Shown in pieces: positions 12,672 to 24,790 of a stretch of 64,000 nucleotides of DNA (its first letter is position 1; every line of letters starts with the position of its first letter). The notes below the pieces were generated by a model. It was not told the origin of the DNA and searched no databases. It saw only the letters and a program-made list of their open reading frames with translations. Origin of the DNA: Vandiemenella viatica (Eukaryota; Arthropoda; Insecta; Orthoptera; Morabidae). A program made the translations under genes and the position numbers. The stretch is from the NCBI GenBank assembly GCA_031002005.1, contig JARYHS010008074.1, positions 269,019,930 to 269,083,929 on the forward strand, given 5' to 3'.

Positions 12672-12881
12672 TTATTATGTCGATTTGAACAGAAATCATA
12701 CTTTTCCTTCAGTGTTATGACAATTTATTCACAGATTCTTAGCTAAATAGAACTGTTATAAAATAATGTGCATAACCTAGAATAACTTCTCTGATAATAA
12801 GTTGGACAACGAAGGCGCAAAGTGCAATGGCATCGCATGACAGCAACAACATGACCAAGACTTTCATTTTATAGATATAGA

Positions 12882-13214
12882 TTGTCATAAATCCATCTGT
12901 CACATTTTGACAACATCACTTACATAAGCATAAAATAATTTGGTTGGTGGAAGAATACATCATCCGATTCCTTGATTACATTTGTTTAAGGTAACTCGTT
13001 TTCTGTTTTTATTTCTATATAATGATTTTAAGCCTTAACTTTGCTTATTAAGAATTAACTACAGGACAAGGCAGTCTGTTCTTTACACACCTAGTCTCAT
13101 CAGGTTGCTGAATTAAATGCTGACCTCTGGGTTGGTAGATAGTAAAGGATTTGAAGTGAAAAAAACTTATAAGTACATAAAAGTTTTATCATAGATATAT
13201 CTGGTTATTTTATT
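12882..13214. other. No gene recognised
   Basis: Short AT-rich spacer between the Helitron 5' end and a minus-strand LINE. It presumably continues the sequence that preceded the Helitron insertion. Confidence 0.3.
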
Positions 13215-14580
13215 TTTATTTATTTATCAATCTTACTCAATGGCTCCCTGCTGAGGAGGGACCTCTGGGATGTGAAACGTTTCATGGTTAATACACATTC
13301 ATACAACATTAATAATAATCATAGTAAAAAAAATATTTATTACAAGGACAAAAAAATTAACATTGACAGCTGAATTTTGCAAAACTCATGTTTAATATAA
13401 TTAATTATTTTGTTCGGATTCTTGGAGTAGAAGGAATCGTCAATAAGATAATCACTCAGCTTTTTAAAAAATATAAGCTTATTATCTACAAACTGTTTTA
13501 TACTTTTTGGAAGTTTATTAAACAGATGTGCCTTAGAATAATTAACTCCTCTTTGTACTAATGACAGTATTTTTTGTGCAAATTATTTATTTTTGTTGTA
13601 TTGAAATTGTGTACCTGGGAATTAGATGTAAACAGATTAAAATGTTCTATAAAAAGCATATATGAGAATGTATATAGGCCTACTGAGTAGACATCGTAAG
13701 AATATTAAGGTTTTTAAAGAGTTGTCTCCAAGAAGTTCTTGGTTTTGCCCTACACAGCATTCTAATAGCTCTTTTGTGTGCTATGAAAACTTTTTTATTG
13801 AGTGAAGTGATTCCCCAAAGAATTATGCATTACTGAATGAAAATATGGAGTACACTTGTTTTGTTATTTCTAGATCTGCTGTTATTGGAAAGATGGCACT
13901 ACTTAACTTCTTAGGTAGTTCTTGCCAACAGAGTTGCTCATCCAGTAGAATGCCAAGAAATTTTATTCTCTTTGTTTTCGAGATTGTGTTATGTTTATAG
14001 TTCATACGTTAATCCATCTGTGCATATTTTTTTAAACCTAATAGAGTGTGTTTTATTAAAATTTAATTTTAATGAATTTCTCTTAAACCAGTTTGCTACT
14101 TCATTTACATTAAATTCTAGATTACTGTTTGGTGTTTTCCTCACAGTCAATTTAATGTCATCTGCAAATAAAATGCTCTTAACTTTGTTGGATAAGTCTC
14201 CATGAAGATCATTGATTTATAACAAAAATAGGAAGGGTCCTAAAACAGTTCCTTGTGTAATGCCATATTTAATTTTCTCAAAGTCTGATGAAGCATCTTA
14301 ACTGATTTTAGAATCAAAAAGGAAAACTTCTTGTATACGCCTTTCCATGATGAATTAAGAGGACCACCCTCTGCTTATCTAAAGCCATGTTGATTTAAGC
14401 AAGTATTTGACCCATTTGTGAAAAAAACTATTTGCTGCAGGACCTTAATATTTTCACTGAATGCTACATGATGCTAGTAAAGTCAACTGTACTAATATCT
14501 ACTTTATATGTTTTATAGTTTTTAAGAAATACTTCTTTTAAATTTATTAATAAAAATATTAATTTTTTTCTGCAGAAACT

Positions 14581-14622
<42 letters not shown>

Positions 14623-15215
14623 TGAACATCCTAATAGAAGTAACAGAGGAGGCTTTTTTATGCTGAGTCTCTGAAAATTTCATTCAATTATCTTTGATAG
14701 TTTTTGATATAATGGGACATATGTACTGAAAATTTTAGTTTGCGGAAAATTGACCTTAAGGAAAACAACTACTCACAAACACACTCGAACAAAAGTAACA
14801 GCGTGTTTCTACGGGTGTTGTTTACATACAGCAGAATCAAGAGAATGCTGACCGTTGCCCTCCAAGGATAGCCAACACACTCAGGACTCAGGAAAAAAAA
14901 AATCCGTAACGTGCAATATAAGGGATATAAAGGTCTAAAATATTTGCAGAGAAGTGGGAGTGTCAGCGAAACATACAGGGCAGGAAAATTTAAATTCCCA
15001 AAAAAAAATATTTCAGTGTAATCCTTTTCAGGATACTTAAAGAATATCTTAATCTATCGAACTATGGTGAAAACCAAAAATAAATTTATTTTTATTTATT
15101 TTTAAACCACGGGGAGTCCCCTCAAACTATTTACCTGTGGTTCCATAAATACCATAATAATCCATTTTTTTGAAAAGTAATTCATGATGTACACAGTCAA
15201 ATGCTTTTGAATGAT
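13215..15215 (-). pseudogene. Degenerate LINE reverse transcriptase (jockey/CR1-like), interrupted
   Basis: On the minus strand from about 15.21 kb: SKAFDCVHHELL, then after an unrelated stretch (about 14.47-15.09 kb) TQGTVLGPFLF, INDLHGDL, SILFADDIKLTV (catalytic FADD), WFKRNSLKLNFNKT, KFLGILLDEQLCWQELPKKL, WGITSLNKKVF and KRAIRMLC. This is the normal order of RT palm and thumb blocks in a non-LTR element. Stops and frame changes are frequent. The intervening stretch holds a 40-nt poly(T) at 14583-14622, possibly another retro-insertion. No endonuclease domain is visible. Confidence 0.75.
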
Positions 15216-15242
15216 AACAAAAAATTACTACAGGGCTCATTT

Positions 15243-15525
15243 TGAACTTGAACACTTGATTCACTGTTTATTTTTCACTGGCAAAGATGATTTTGATTCT
15301 CTGACAAAGACTATTTACTGTTTCAAAGAGGTTTGTGTGCTATCGAGTGATCTTGTAGTTGTTACAACGTGTTCATTTGCTAGTACACACTTCCACATTT
15401 GGCTCAAATGATACAAGATCGCTTCATAATACACAAACCTCTTTGGAACAGTAAATATTCTTTGACAGAGAAACCAAATCATCTTTGCCAGTGAAAAATA
15501 ATCAGTGAATCAGGTGTTCAAGTTC
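15243..15525. repeat. Inverted repeat hairpin, arms about 115 bp
   Basis: Left arm 15243-15358 (GAACTTGAACACTTGATTCA outward, CACTGGCAAAGATGATTT inside) pairs with right arm 15411-15525 (AAATCATCTTTGCCAGTG, then TGTTCAAGTTC). The spacer is about 52 bp. It sits between the 5' side of the LINE fragment and a mariner element. It may be a foldback MITE. Confidence 0.75.
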
Positions 15526-15631
15526 ATCAAAAAAGACCAAGTGGCTAGATAGAGAGAAGCCCTGACAAATATAAAACAAAAAATATTGCTTTCAAAGTTA
15601 AAATGACCCTCATTGTTATTATATGTATATA

Positions 15632-16969
15632 CGACAGACTTTTTTTTTTCAACCTCCGATTGCAAAGCATAAAGACCAGTCGAGTGACAGGTGAGCGGTG
15701 TGCATGGAAGATGATTGCGCATCGCCCCTACCACACTCTTATGTTTTTGCTGCATTCATGACTTCATTCTGTGCCAAGTTGCAGTCCCAGAAACATGACC
15801 GCATTGATCAATTCAGCCACCGAATGCGAGTTAAGAAGCGTTATTCGTTTTCCGCAAGCAGAAGGGAATAGTGTAGCAGAAATCCGTCAAAGAATGAGCC
15901 AAGTGTATGGAAGGGGCTTTATGAGTGAAGGAGTCGTGCGTGAATGGTGCAGAAAATTTAAAGAAGGATGAACTGATGTGCACAATAAAGGAGGTCAAGG
16001 ACGCGAATCTGTCGCTACAGATGACATTGTTCAGCGAGTTCACAAAGTGGTAGGAGAAAACCACAGATTCATGATAAGTGATTTATCTATGAAATTTCCA
16101 GAGGTGTCAAGATCTTCTCTATACTCTATCGTAACAGACAATTTACGCTACAAAAAAATCTGTGCTCGCTGGGTCCCTAAAATTTTGACCAAGAACCATG
16201 AAACTCACCGAATGGCGTCAGCTTTGAAGTCCCTTGACCATTATCATGCAGATGGAGAAGATTTTTTGAAATCAATTGGAACTGGAGATGAGATGTAGAT
16301 TCGGTATGACACACCCAAAACGAAACAACAATCCCAACAATTGATTCGCACAAATTCACCAAACAAACAAAAAAAAAAATCAAATAGAGCTTCAACAACC
16401 CAAAAGGTGTATTGCTACCGTGTTTTGGGACGAATAAGGTGTATTGCTTGTGGAGTTTATGCTGCTGGGGACCACGATTAATGCAGCTGTTTACAGTGAA
16501 ACTTTAAAACGTTTATGGAGGTCCATTCAGAACAAAAGAACAGGCATGCTGACTTCTGGCATTGTTCTGCTCCACGACAATGCTCACCCTCACAGTGCTG
16601 GTGTCACCCAGTGACTTCTTGAACAATTTCAATGGGAGATTTTTTAATCACCCGCCATACAGACCCGACCTAGTACCAAGTGACTTTCATCTTTTTGCTC
16701 AACTGAAGAAGCGGCTAGGAGGGTAGCAGTTCCAAACCAATGAGGAGCTTCAAGACAATGTGATGACTCAATTAAAATCATTGGTGGCAACATTTTATGA
16801 GGAGGGTATTGAACAGCTTGTCCACAGGTATGACAAATGCCTTAATCTTCAAGGTGACTATGTTGAAAAGTAACCATAAGTGTACATAACAGTTGGTAGT
16901 AAAATATTTTTTCCATGTCTATTTGTCTTTTATTTATGGCCTATTGGAGGTTGAAAAAAACTGCCCTCA
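15632..16969 (+). mobile_element. Mariner transposon (inactive copy) with terminal inverted repeats
   Basis: The right end TGGAGGTTGAAAAAAACTGC, followed by CCTC, is complementary to the left end (TTTTTTTTTTCAACCTCCGA), giving terminal inverted repeats of about 28 bp. TA flanks both sides (15630-15631, 16970-16971). The length, about 1.34 kb, is typical of mariners. The gene inside is broken. Confidence 0.85.
15771..16873 (+). pseudogene. Mariner DD34D transposase, inactivated
   Basis: The N-terminal part gives a helix-turn-helix region (EGNSVAEIRQRMSQVYG, VREWCRKFKEG) and, after an in-frame stop near 15969, SVATDDIVQRV, SRSSLYSIVTDNL and CARWVPKILT. The first catalytic aspartate lies in GTGDEM, where a stop replaces the usual tryptophan. 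Downstream, in shifted frames, are VLLHDNAHPHSA (second Asp) and a PDLVPSDFHLF motif (third Asp), ending with HRYDKCLN, GDYVEK and a stop near 16873. Domain order is complete, but several stops and frame changes rule out activity. Confidence 0.88.
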
Positions 16970-17129
16970 TATATAAAGCAAGTATGTATATGTAAAGAGA
17001 CACTTTTCTCCATGGACACCTACTCACAGTTATGGTGGTAAATAGCCTTTGATCTCCTGTCTGTTGCTAGTTAGGGAGTTTGGCTGCGGAGAGTGGAAGA
17101 GAGTGAATGAGGGTGGTAAAAATGTGTTA

Positions 17130-18982
17130 TCTTCATACATAAAAATTCAAACTCCATTTGTTTGTGCTTGTAAATCTCGTTAAGTAGTCGGTCAATTGAC
17201 TTGAAATTTTGGAAGAATGAGGTGGCTCGCACATAGAAAGTTTTTAAAAACAAAAAATTTAAAAATCACCTTCTCTCCCCCTTTAAACGCCTTAATTTTT
17301 TTACAAACCCACATATTTTATCTGATTTTGATGGAACATTACACATATATACTCCAAAACAAACAGAAAAATACTGTCAACATTTGGTTTGCAAAAATCA
17401 AACCCCTCTCTTCCTTTCCACCCCCTTAATTTTTATAAAACTTCTTTATACATATCCACAGTTTTTATATGATACTGATGGAACTTTACACAAGTATTCC
17501 TCAAAACCAACAGAAAAATACTGTTTACATTTGGTTTTTAGAAATCTAACCCCTCTTCCTGCCCTCCTTAATTTTTATCAATGTCCTTTATACGAATCTA
17601 CAGTTTCTATACAATTTTGAAGGAACATTGCACACTTATACTTTAAAACAAAATACTTTCCACTTTTGGTATGCAAAATCCCATCCCTTCTACCCCTTTC
17701 ACCCTCTTTAATTTTTGTTGATGTTCTTTATATGTACCAATAATTTTTATCTAATATTGATGGAACTTGGCACATATATACCTTAAAACAAACAGAGAAA
17801 TACTTTCTGCTTTTGGGTTTCAAAGATGCAATCCCCCTATTTTTTTATTTTTTTTAAAGCTACAGTTACTGTATATTTTCAAAGGATTTTTGCACACTTA
17901 TAATTTAAATCAAACAGATAATTGTCTACATTTGGTTTGAAAAACCCCAACATTTCTCCCGTTTTCCACCTCCTTAATTTTTATCAAATGTTATTGGTAC
18001 GTATCCACCATTTTTATTCGAAATCGATGGAACTTTGCATACATATACTTCAAAGCTAACAGAAAAAATACTGTCTACATTTGATTTTCAGAAACCTGAG
18101 CCTTCTTTCTGTTTCCACCACCCTTAATTTTTGTCAATTTCCTTAACACAAAGCTGCAGTATCTATCAAGTTTTCAAGGAACTTTGCACACGTATACTTT
18201 AAAACAAGCAGAAAAATACTGTCAACATTTGGTTTGGAAAAACCCAGTTCATCTCCCCCTTTCCACCGCTTTAATTTTTGTCAGGGTTCATTATACATAC
18301 CTGCATTTTTTATCCAATGTCTATGGAACTTTGCACCCGTATACTTTAAAACAAACAGAAAAATACTACCTACATTTGGTTTGGATATGTCCAACCCCTC
18401 TTCCCCTTTACCACCACCCCTCTTAATTTCCAACGTTGTTTATGGAAATCCACACTTTTTATCAAATTTCAATGGAACACTGCACATGTATACTTTGAAT
18501 CAAATAGAAAAATATTGTCTACATTCCGTTTACAAAACCCCAAGCCCTTCACCCCATTTAATTTTTGCAAATGTTCAATATAAAAAGCAATAGTTTTTAC
18601 CCATTTTTGATGGAAACTATGAACACATATACTTTAAAACTAAGCGAAAAACACACTCTGCACTAGGTTTACAAAAACCCACTCCCTCTCCCCCATCAGC
18701 CTATGTAAACAAAATTTAAATTTTAAACCATTCAGTTCTTTGCAAGTATCTCAAGAAAGGTATGAAATTGGCAAAAATGCATAGTGATATTCTGAGAGGC
18801 CAACATTTCTTGTCAAATGAAGTTGGACCAGTTTTGATTGGACAATTGCTGACAACAAATTGGAATTTTAAAATTGTTTTAAAGTTTTTGTGGCAACAAC
18901 AACTCTACAGTTTTTATCTGACCTGAAGGTACTGTGCTCATATATGACTGAGTCACAGTGAAGTGTGGACGGGTTTAGCTGG
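17130..18982 (+). mobile_element. Helitron-like element filled by a ~145-bp tandem repeat
   Basis: The proposed 5' end A|TCTTCATACATAAAAATTC is followed by TTTGTTTGTGCTTGTAAATC and GACTTGAAATTTTGG, a leader seen in many insect Helitrons. About ten diverged repeats follow (17.26-18.7 kb); the AACTTTGCACACGTATACTT-like block recurs near 17334, 17482, 17623, 17766, 17888, 18032, 18181, 18327, 18476 and 18620. The proposed 3' end is GACGGGTTTAGCTGG|T, a CTRR-type end. Termini are tentative; the tandem array is clear. Open frames across the repeats are incidental. Confidence 0.5.
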
Positions 18983-20127
18983 TTTTTACTGAAATGTTAT
19001 TGTATGGTACACCCATGCTTCAAAGGATTGAGCTTCACATCTACAAATATTATTTTTTATGTTCACTTGCATTTTGAGACTTTCAGTATTAAAATTGGTT
19101 CAGAAATGGGCTATTTTCTTTGCACATGTTAAAACAATTATTATGTTTTGTGGTACAGGCTCCTAAGCTGCAGCCTAGATAACTTATCCTTAAATGCAAC
19201 CCTAAATGACATTTTGGTGAATTTATGCATTAAAATCAAAGACTGCACAGATATCTCTATTTTTCTTGAGGATGATATTCCTTAAATGATTAAAAATATA
19301 CTAGCTTCATTAATAATGCAAAACTGTTATTGTTTTACATATTGCTTGTTTCACATGGCATCCTTTGCTTCATATAGTGACAGCAGACTTTTTTATGTAT
19401 CTCTTGATTTTCTTGTATGTTTAAGCGGTCACCAGCAATTCTATTTGTTATTTTCGTTGCTGTCGAAATCCTCTAGCTCTTACCATTGGTGAGTTAAGAC
19501 GTCTCCTCTACCAATCATTGTTTGAATGTAAGTCATGTGTTTAATCTCTGTAACTTGGTTTGAACATATAACACTTTTATTTTGTAACTATTTTCACAGT
19601 TGATGAATTGTTCAGTTAGCTTTCAGATAAATTTTCTAACTGGAAGCAAGATAGTCCTTGACAGAGCGTTTATTATTACTCTTGCCACATTCCAGCTATT
19701 CTTTGATATATTTTCTGGTGTATCTTAATGGTTATATATTGATTTAATTCGACATTAATAAGGAAATTGTCCCAAACTTACAAATAGGTATTTGTTTATT
19801 AGAGAGATTTAAATCCTGAATCTTATCTTATTTAATACATTCCAGTAGTGCATTGCAGTGAAAATCCATATTCAAATGTAAATGTGCACTCATCCCCATC
19901 TTGCTGTTTTGTGTCTTGAATGAAAATTAATGCTGATCCTTAACCATTAATAAGATATGTGGTAGTGAATTATTAATTTTTTTTGTTGTTGTAAATATGT
20001 AAATCATAGTTAGGTCATATTAAATGAAATTCAGTTTTTTACAGTAACAAATGGTTGGTTTTTAGACATTTTTCTCTCTTTAAAATGGCTGTAACATACG
20101 TTTTCTTAGTTTCTTGACTTTGCATAG
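18983..20127 (+). other. Intron sequence upstream of the first visible TRAPPC9 exon
   Basis: No repeat or coding motif recognised. It ends in TTGACTTTGCATAG, used here as the 3' splice site of the exon beginning at 20128. Earlier exons of the gene were not found in 1-20127 and presumably lie left of the window. Confidence 0.45.
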
Positions 20128-20320
20128 TTATATCAACTGGAGAAACTATCAGCAGAAGAGCAACAAGAGCTGGAGTCTGTTTGTAATGATCACATTGCTT
20201 CTTTCGTGGATCTGCGTTGGCGCATGCCAGCGTCAGACACAAGAGGTCGCATATCCCTCAAGGGTATCACTTTAACTTCTGAAATGCTTGATTTGGTACG
20301 CATGTCACCTTTACAGTGGG
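20128..20320 (+). CDS. TRAPPC9: TRAPPC9 (NIBP/Trs120-like) exon, antepenultimate in this gene model
   Basis: The exon opens in phase 0 after a CATAG acceptor and encodes 64 codons plus one base: LYQLEKLSAEEQQELESVC, then VDLRWRMPASDTRGRISLKG, ITLTSEMLDLVRMSPLQW. It ends TGGG|GTAAGT. The leftover G joins AA of the next exon to give a glutamate, so the phases match. LRW, a short linker, a small-residue LKG stretch and PLQW-E followed by a beta-rich block fits the C-terminal Trs120 region of TRAPPC9 as I know it from the human protein. TRAPPC9 is a subunit of TRAPP II, which acts at the trans-Golgi in vesicle tethering and Rab activation. Confidence 0.8.
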
Positions 20321-20437
20321 GTAAGTTTATAATTTCTAATTGTTGTTGCTGTTACACAGTTGTAGAAACATGTTTAGATGTAAAATGAACTTTTTTAATT
20401 AGAGAAGAGCTTAATGAAATGTTGATTATACTTTCAG

Positions 20438-20661
20438 AAGTGGCACTGAACCAGCAACTTGTGAAATCTCAAGAAGATGTGAATTGTTGCACTGGCCAGT
20501 GTCTTCAGCTTGGAATTACTGTCTACAACCACCTCGATAGACCACTGTGGCAAGTGGTAATGATTGTACAGTTCTATCAAGATCACCAGAATGGTGTAAA
20601 TAACTACAGGCTTGATAATCGTCTTGCTTGTGCTGGTGCAACAAGGGTTATTCTCCCTGAG
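20438..20661 (+). CDS. TRAPPC9: TRAPPC9 penultimate exon
   Basis: The intron before it is only 117 bp (20321-20437, GTAAGT...CTTTCAG). The exon encodes EVALNQQLVKSQEDVN, CCTGQCLQLGITVYN and then QFYQDHQNGVNNYRLDNRL, ending LPE at a GTGTGT donor (20662). QDHQNGV-NY is the most diagnostic match to the TRAPPC9 C-terminus known from vertebrates. The fold expected is an immunoglobulin-like beta-sandwich. No frameshift or stop is present, in contrast to every transposon gene nearby. Confidence 0.85.
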
Positions 20662-21340
20662 GTGTGTTAACAGATGTATATCCGTACTGGATTTTTACAA
20701 TGCTTTATTGATGAACAGTTAGTTAGTATAACATCCTCCTTAAGATTTCTGTAATCCAGATTTACTGATGATTGCTCTCATTTTAGTATTTTGGTTTTAA
20801 AGAACCACTAAAGAACAGTGGGTTGTTTATAGAAAGTAAATTGCAAAGACTCCAATTTAAATTATTAAAAGGGCTTTCCATTTTCAGTCAGTGTTCTCAG
20901 TCATTTACTTCCAGGTAGCTGTAAAAATTATACGTAGATGTTTGTTCCATTGTTAAAGGTATACATGAAATTTATGAGTGCTATGTTACAGTTTGCTTTA
21001 AAAGCTTGTTCTACCTTATATTATCTCATTTCACTTTTGTTTAAACATTCTTGTAAAATGATACGTTGATTTATAGTGAATTTTGAATTATACTAACAAG
21101 GAAACCGCCATTTAAAAGAGAAATATCGTGAACATGTCTTGTATCAATTTTCTTATTTGTTGCCATATCAATCTAGTGAACTTATTACCTACTGTATGCT
21201 TAGGAGATGCACAGTTTTGCCCTTCTTGTACAAAGTCATTAACAAAAGAAGTTTTTGCATTTCTAATGATTCCCCCCCCCCTCCCCCTTTCTTTGAAAAC
21301 TAGCTATTTAAACATTCTGTCACAATCATAATAAAAGAAA
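20662..21340 (+). other. Start of the 17.2-kb TRAPPC9 intron; nothing recognised
   Basis: AT-rich intron DNA with a C-rich run (CCCCCCCCCTCCCCC) near 21272-21287. No repeat family identified before the Helitron-like element at 21341. Confidence 0.4.
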
Positions 21341-22021
21341 TCATATATATTATTTCTATAAGGTGGATTTTTATTTGTCACAATCCACTATCCCCTTTGA
21401 TAAACTAACAAAAATGTATGAATGAGGTATCATTTTAAAGCTTAAGGTCTCCACTTTGATCACCTCATATTTTTAAAGAAAGGAATTTTTCGGAAGTTAA
21501 ACCCTTAAAGGGCAAAACTGTTAATATTTCTAAAATGCATTTTTTTTATACCACTAACCATTTACTCCCTGCATTCCAAATTGAAATCGATAAGTGGAAG
21601 TATCATTTTAAAGATTAAGATCTCCGCTTGGTGACATTATATATCAAGAAAGGAACTTTTCTGAATTTGACCCTTAAAAAGCAAAAGTATCAATATTTCT
21701 ACAAAGCTTTTTTTTGTGTCACAAGCCACTTATCCCCCTTTATATCTAACCAATATTGATTAATGATGTACGATTTTAAGATCCGCTGTAGACACATCAT
21801 ATTTTAAGAAAGGATGTTTTTGGAATTCGACCCCAGAGGGTAAAATTATCATTATTTTCATAACATATTTTTTTTGTCATGAGCTATTTATATCCCATGA
21901 TATCTAACCAAAATCGACAAATGAGGTATTATTTTCGAGATTAAGGCCTCCACTTTGGTCAAATCATATTATAAGAAAGGAATTTTTCAGAATTCTACCT
22001 TTACAGGGTATATTATTTCTA

Positions 22022-22057
<36 letters not shown>

Positions 22058-22701
22058 CACTGTCATTATTTCCTGTCATACCTAACTGAAATCTATAAAT
22101 GGAGATATCATTTTAAAGATTGAGGTATATGCTTTGGTCACATCATATTTTTAAAAGTAATTTTCCAAAATTCATATTTTTGTAATGAACCATTTATCTC
22201 CCTAGATACCCAACTGAAATCAATAAATGAAGTATCATTTAAAGATTGAGGTCTCCTCTTTGATAACATCATATATTAAGAAAGAAATTTTTCAAAATTC
22301 TACTCTGAAATGTCCAGGTTAGCATTATTTCTGTAATGTATTTTTTACCATGAGCCATTTATCTCTATTGATATCTAACCAAAATAGGTAAATGAGCTAA
22401 TACATTAAATATTAAGATCTCTGTTTTGGTCACAAGCTTTTCTTAAGAAAGAATTTTTTTTGGAATTTGACCATTAAAGGGCAAAAGTAATAATTGTGAA
22501 AGTCGCATATAGGAGACAGTTCAGAGCTAAGATGGTAGACAGCAATAGCACATATCACAAAGATATAATAAACTGCTTCACTGGTGTTGACTTTTGTTAC
22601 ATACCTATTGAAACAAATGAGGCACTTCTTCTTTCACCCTATTACAAACCCCCAACATTAATATTCATTGTATTTGTGAAATTTTTGCATCGGTCATCTA
22701 G
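21341..22701 (+). mobile_element. Non-autonomous Helitron-like element with ~170-bp tandem repeats (copy 2)
   Basis: The start is A|TCATATATATTATTTC and the end is GCATCGGTCATCTAG|T, with no flanking duplication. Inside are about six diverged units with the same ATGAGGTATCATTTTAAAG block as the copy at 1181-2903, then the shared GACAGTTCAGAGC post-array segment (about 22507). A long poly(T) lies at about 22028-22057. It sits in the TRAPPC9 intron in sense orientation. No coding sequence. Confidence 0.68.
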
Positions 22702-22759
22702 TCATACATTTATTTTATTTGTATTTTTTGCAGTATGAGATATACAATTTTGATTTGCT

Positions 22760-24095
22760 TGTGAATCCAGATGTAGTAATGAGTTCTGTTAACCTTTAGA
22801 ATCTTTATAAACCAGCTAACAATAGAAACTAAGTTATGGAAACTGACAGATAGGGGAACAATGGAAGCATTTCAGGAAATGGTAAAGGCTTATTTACCAA
22901 AGGATGAACTAAAAAATAAGATAGGATAGGGAAAATAACCAATCATCTCACACAGATGAAGGCAGAAGGGCCAGATGAACTCAAAGAATACACACTTTAC
23001 AATATTTCAGTTAATAAGCCTACTCATGTAGGATGAGATGGCATAGGGAAAAAAAGGTGGGTTTACGAAGAATATTACTGCTGCGGGGGGACAATTGACA
23101 GGTACATCTAAAAATTTCTAAAGCTATGTTAGAAAACTGAGGGGAAGGAAATATGTTGAGACAGTTATAGATAAAGGTGGAGAAGAAGTTTAGAGCATTT
23201 TAAAAAGGCGGAGATTTTGAGTAACTGGATTAGGGAGACCATTAGGGATGATGATTCAGAAATGGGATGGTGTACATCGAGAATGAGCTCAACTATATGA
23301 TTAGAAATGAGCAGACTAAGAAATTTGAAATTCATTCTGAGGATGTCATATAGGAACTAAGAAGGCTAAAAAAACCATGAAGGGTGGGGATAATATTACT
23401 GTAGATGTTAGAAGTATGTGACAATGTACCTTTATCTTGAAACATTATTTAAATTGTGTATTGATACTTGCTGCTTACCAGAGGACTGTAAAAGTCTGAT
23501 AGTAGTACCGGTCCATAAAGGAGGGGTGAAATATAGGTAAAAAATTACAGGTCAATCAGTTTGACATCAGTGGTAGACAAATTAATGGAGAGATTGGTAT
23601 GCAACCACATCAGAGGTATATGTGATAAACATAAGTGGTTTTCAAGTTGACAGCATGGCTTTAGGCAAAGATATTAATGTGAATCTTAGTTAGTAAGCTA
23701 TATGTTAGATATTTCAGAAAAAAAAGTGGACAATGGAGGCCAAATTAATAATGTAGCACTGGATCTTACAAAGGCTTTTGATAGAGGAGCAATAAAATAG
23801 TTGTAAATAAGGTAAAGATTATTGGCATGAATGAAAAAGGAATTGGCCTTGGTAGAAGAATTCTTAAAAGGGAGAAAGCAGAAAGTTGGGTTGGAAATGC
23901 ACTATCAAAAGATATGGAACTGAAATGTCAGTACCACAAGGTGGCATAATAGGACCATTGCTATTCACTTTTGTAATGAATGATTCTGGTTGGTGAATTA
24001 CTGTCAGAAGTTAGGTTGTTTGCAAATGACATAATATTATAAAACATGATCTAAATGGAAGAAGAGTGTGAACAGCTTCATCCTATTGTTTATTT
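22760..24095 (+). pseudogene. Degenerate CR1-like LINE fragment (endonuclease-RT linker and RT)
   Basis: The sequence parallels the CR1-like LINE at 41.6-51.9 kb: an LFKLCIDTCCLPEDCK-like segment near 23450, RSISLTSVVDKLMERL-like near 23560, WFSS-QHGFR near 23640, LDLTKAFDR near 23762, SVPQGGIIGPLLF near 23930 and LFANDI (a degenerate FADD box) near 24020. Stops and frameshifts are frequent. It is the older of the two copies of this family in the window. Confidence 0.7.
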
Positions 24096-24149
24096 CTGGA
24101 ATTAGTCTATTAATAAGGACATAATGCTGTGAATATATTTAATTATTAA

Positions 24150-24790
24150 AAAAAAATTTAATTTCATGCTGTCATAGTTTCAATGGCTAGCTTTCTGTTC
24201 TGGTAACCAAACATACAGTTTTGTCTCATTTATTTTATATCCAAACCAGCCAATTCCTTTTTCCACCAAGCTATACTTACCTTTTTCACTCTCTCCTCAA
24301 ATCCTAATATCATCCACAAAACCAAGGCAGTAATGTATTGTCTTTATTTTTGAGAAACTTGATAATTTCATCTATAATGCTTATGAAAAGTAGTCGATGT
24401 CAACAACTTTCTTGCTATGCCCAAACTCTTAGTCTCAAACCATTCTTATCTCCTAGCTTGGTTTTTAATGCAACTCTCAGTATTTTGATACAATTGTTGG
24501 TCTTTTCACAGTGCCTTCCGACACACCATTATTAGTTAACACTTCCCAAATCTGTTGACAAGCTTCCCAGCATTTTTCAAAAAACGTTAAAAGAAAGTAA
24601 ATCAGGAAGATCTAAATCTGTTCTAGATTTTGTTCAAACATTTTCTTCCACTTTTCTTATAGCACAGTTTCCCAAATCATACCTTTTTTTGTCATCTGTT
24701 TTGAACAACCAGTTCTTTTTCAAACCATCATATATTTTGTTCTCATTCCAAATGGATCTTATTACTCTGTAAATCCAGTTCTTTTAAACT
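24150..24790 (-). pseudogene. Antisense LINE reverse transcriptase fragment
   Basis: The minus strand reads LGFVDDIRI (a variant of the FADD catalytic box) near 24310-24330, followed by GYKINETKLYVW (GL-IN--KT motif). This is the palm-to-thumb region of a non-LTR RT, in opposite orientation to the adjoining CR1-like piece and apparently from a different family. Heavily mutated, with approximate ends. Confidence 0.5.

Larger units (their letters stand above)
9293..12881 (-). mobile_element. Non-autonomous Helitron (family H1) carrying a nested DNA transposon
   Basis: On the minus strand it starts A|TCTATATCTATAAAATG (12881 downward) and ends with a CATCATTTTTGACGGG palindromic region, about 12 nt, then CTAG|T at 9293. 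This is the Helitron signature: 5' TC, 3' hairpin plus CTRR, insertion between A and T, no target duplication. Its sequence parallels the copy at 52793-54285 block by block, except for a 2.2-kb insertion at 10510-12671. No Rep/helicase is encoded. The family shows an internal duplication of roughly 0.55-0.6 kb. Confidence 0.75.

Noticed and set aside
17217..18593. Several open frames across the 145-bp array
   Set aside because: Different frames are open in different units; they are by-products of a low-complexity tandem repeat.
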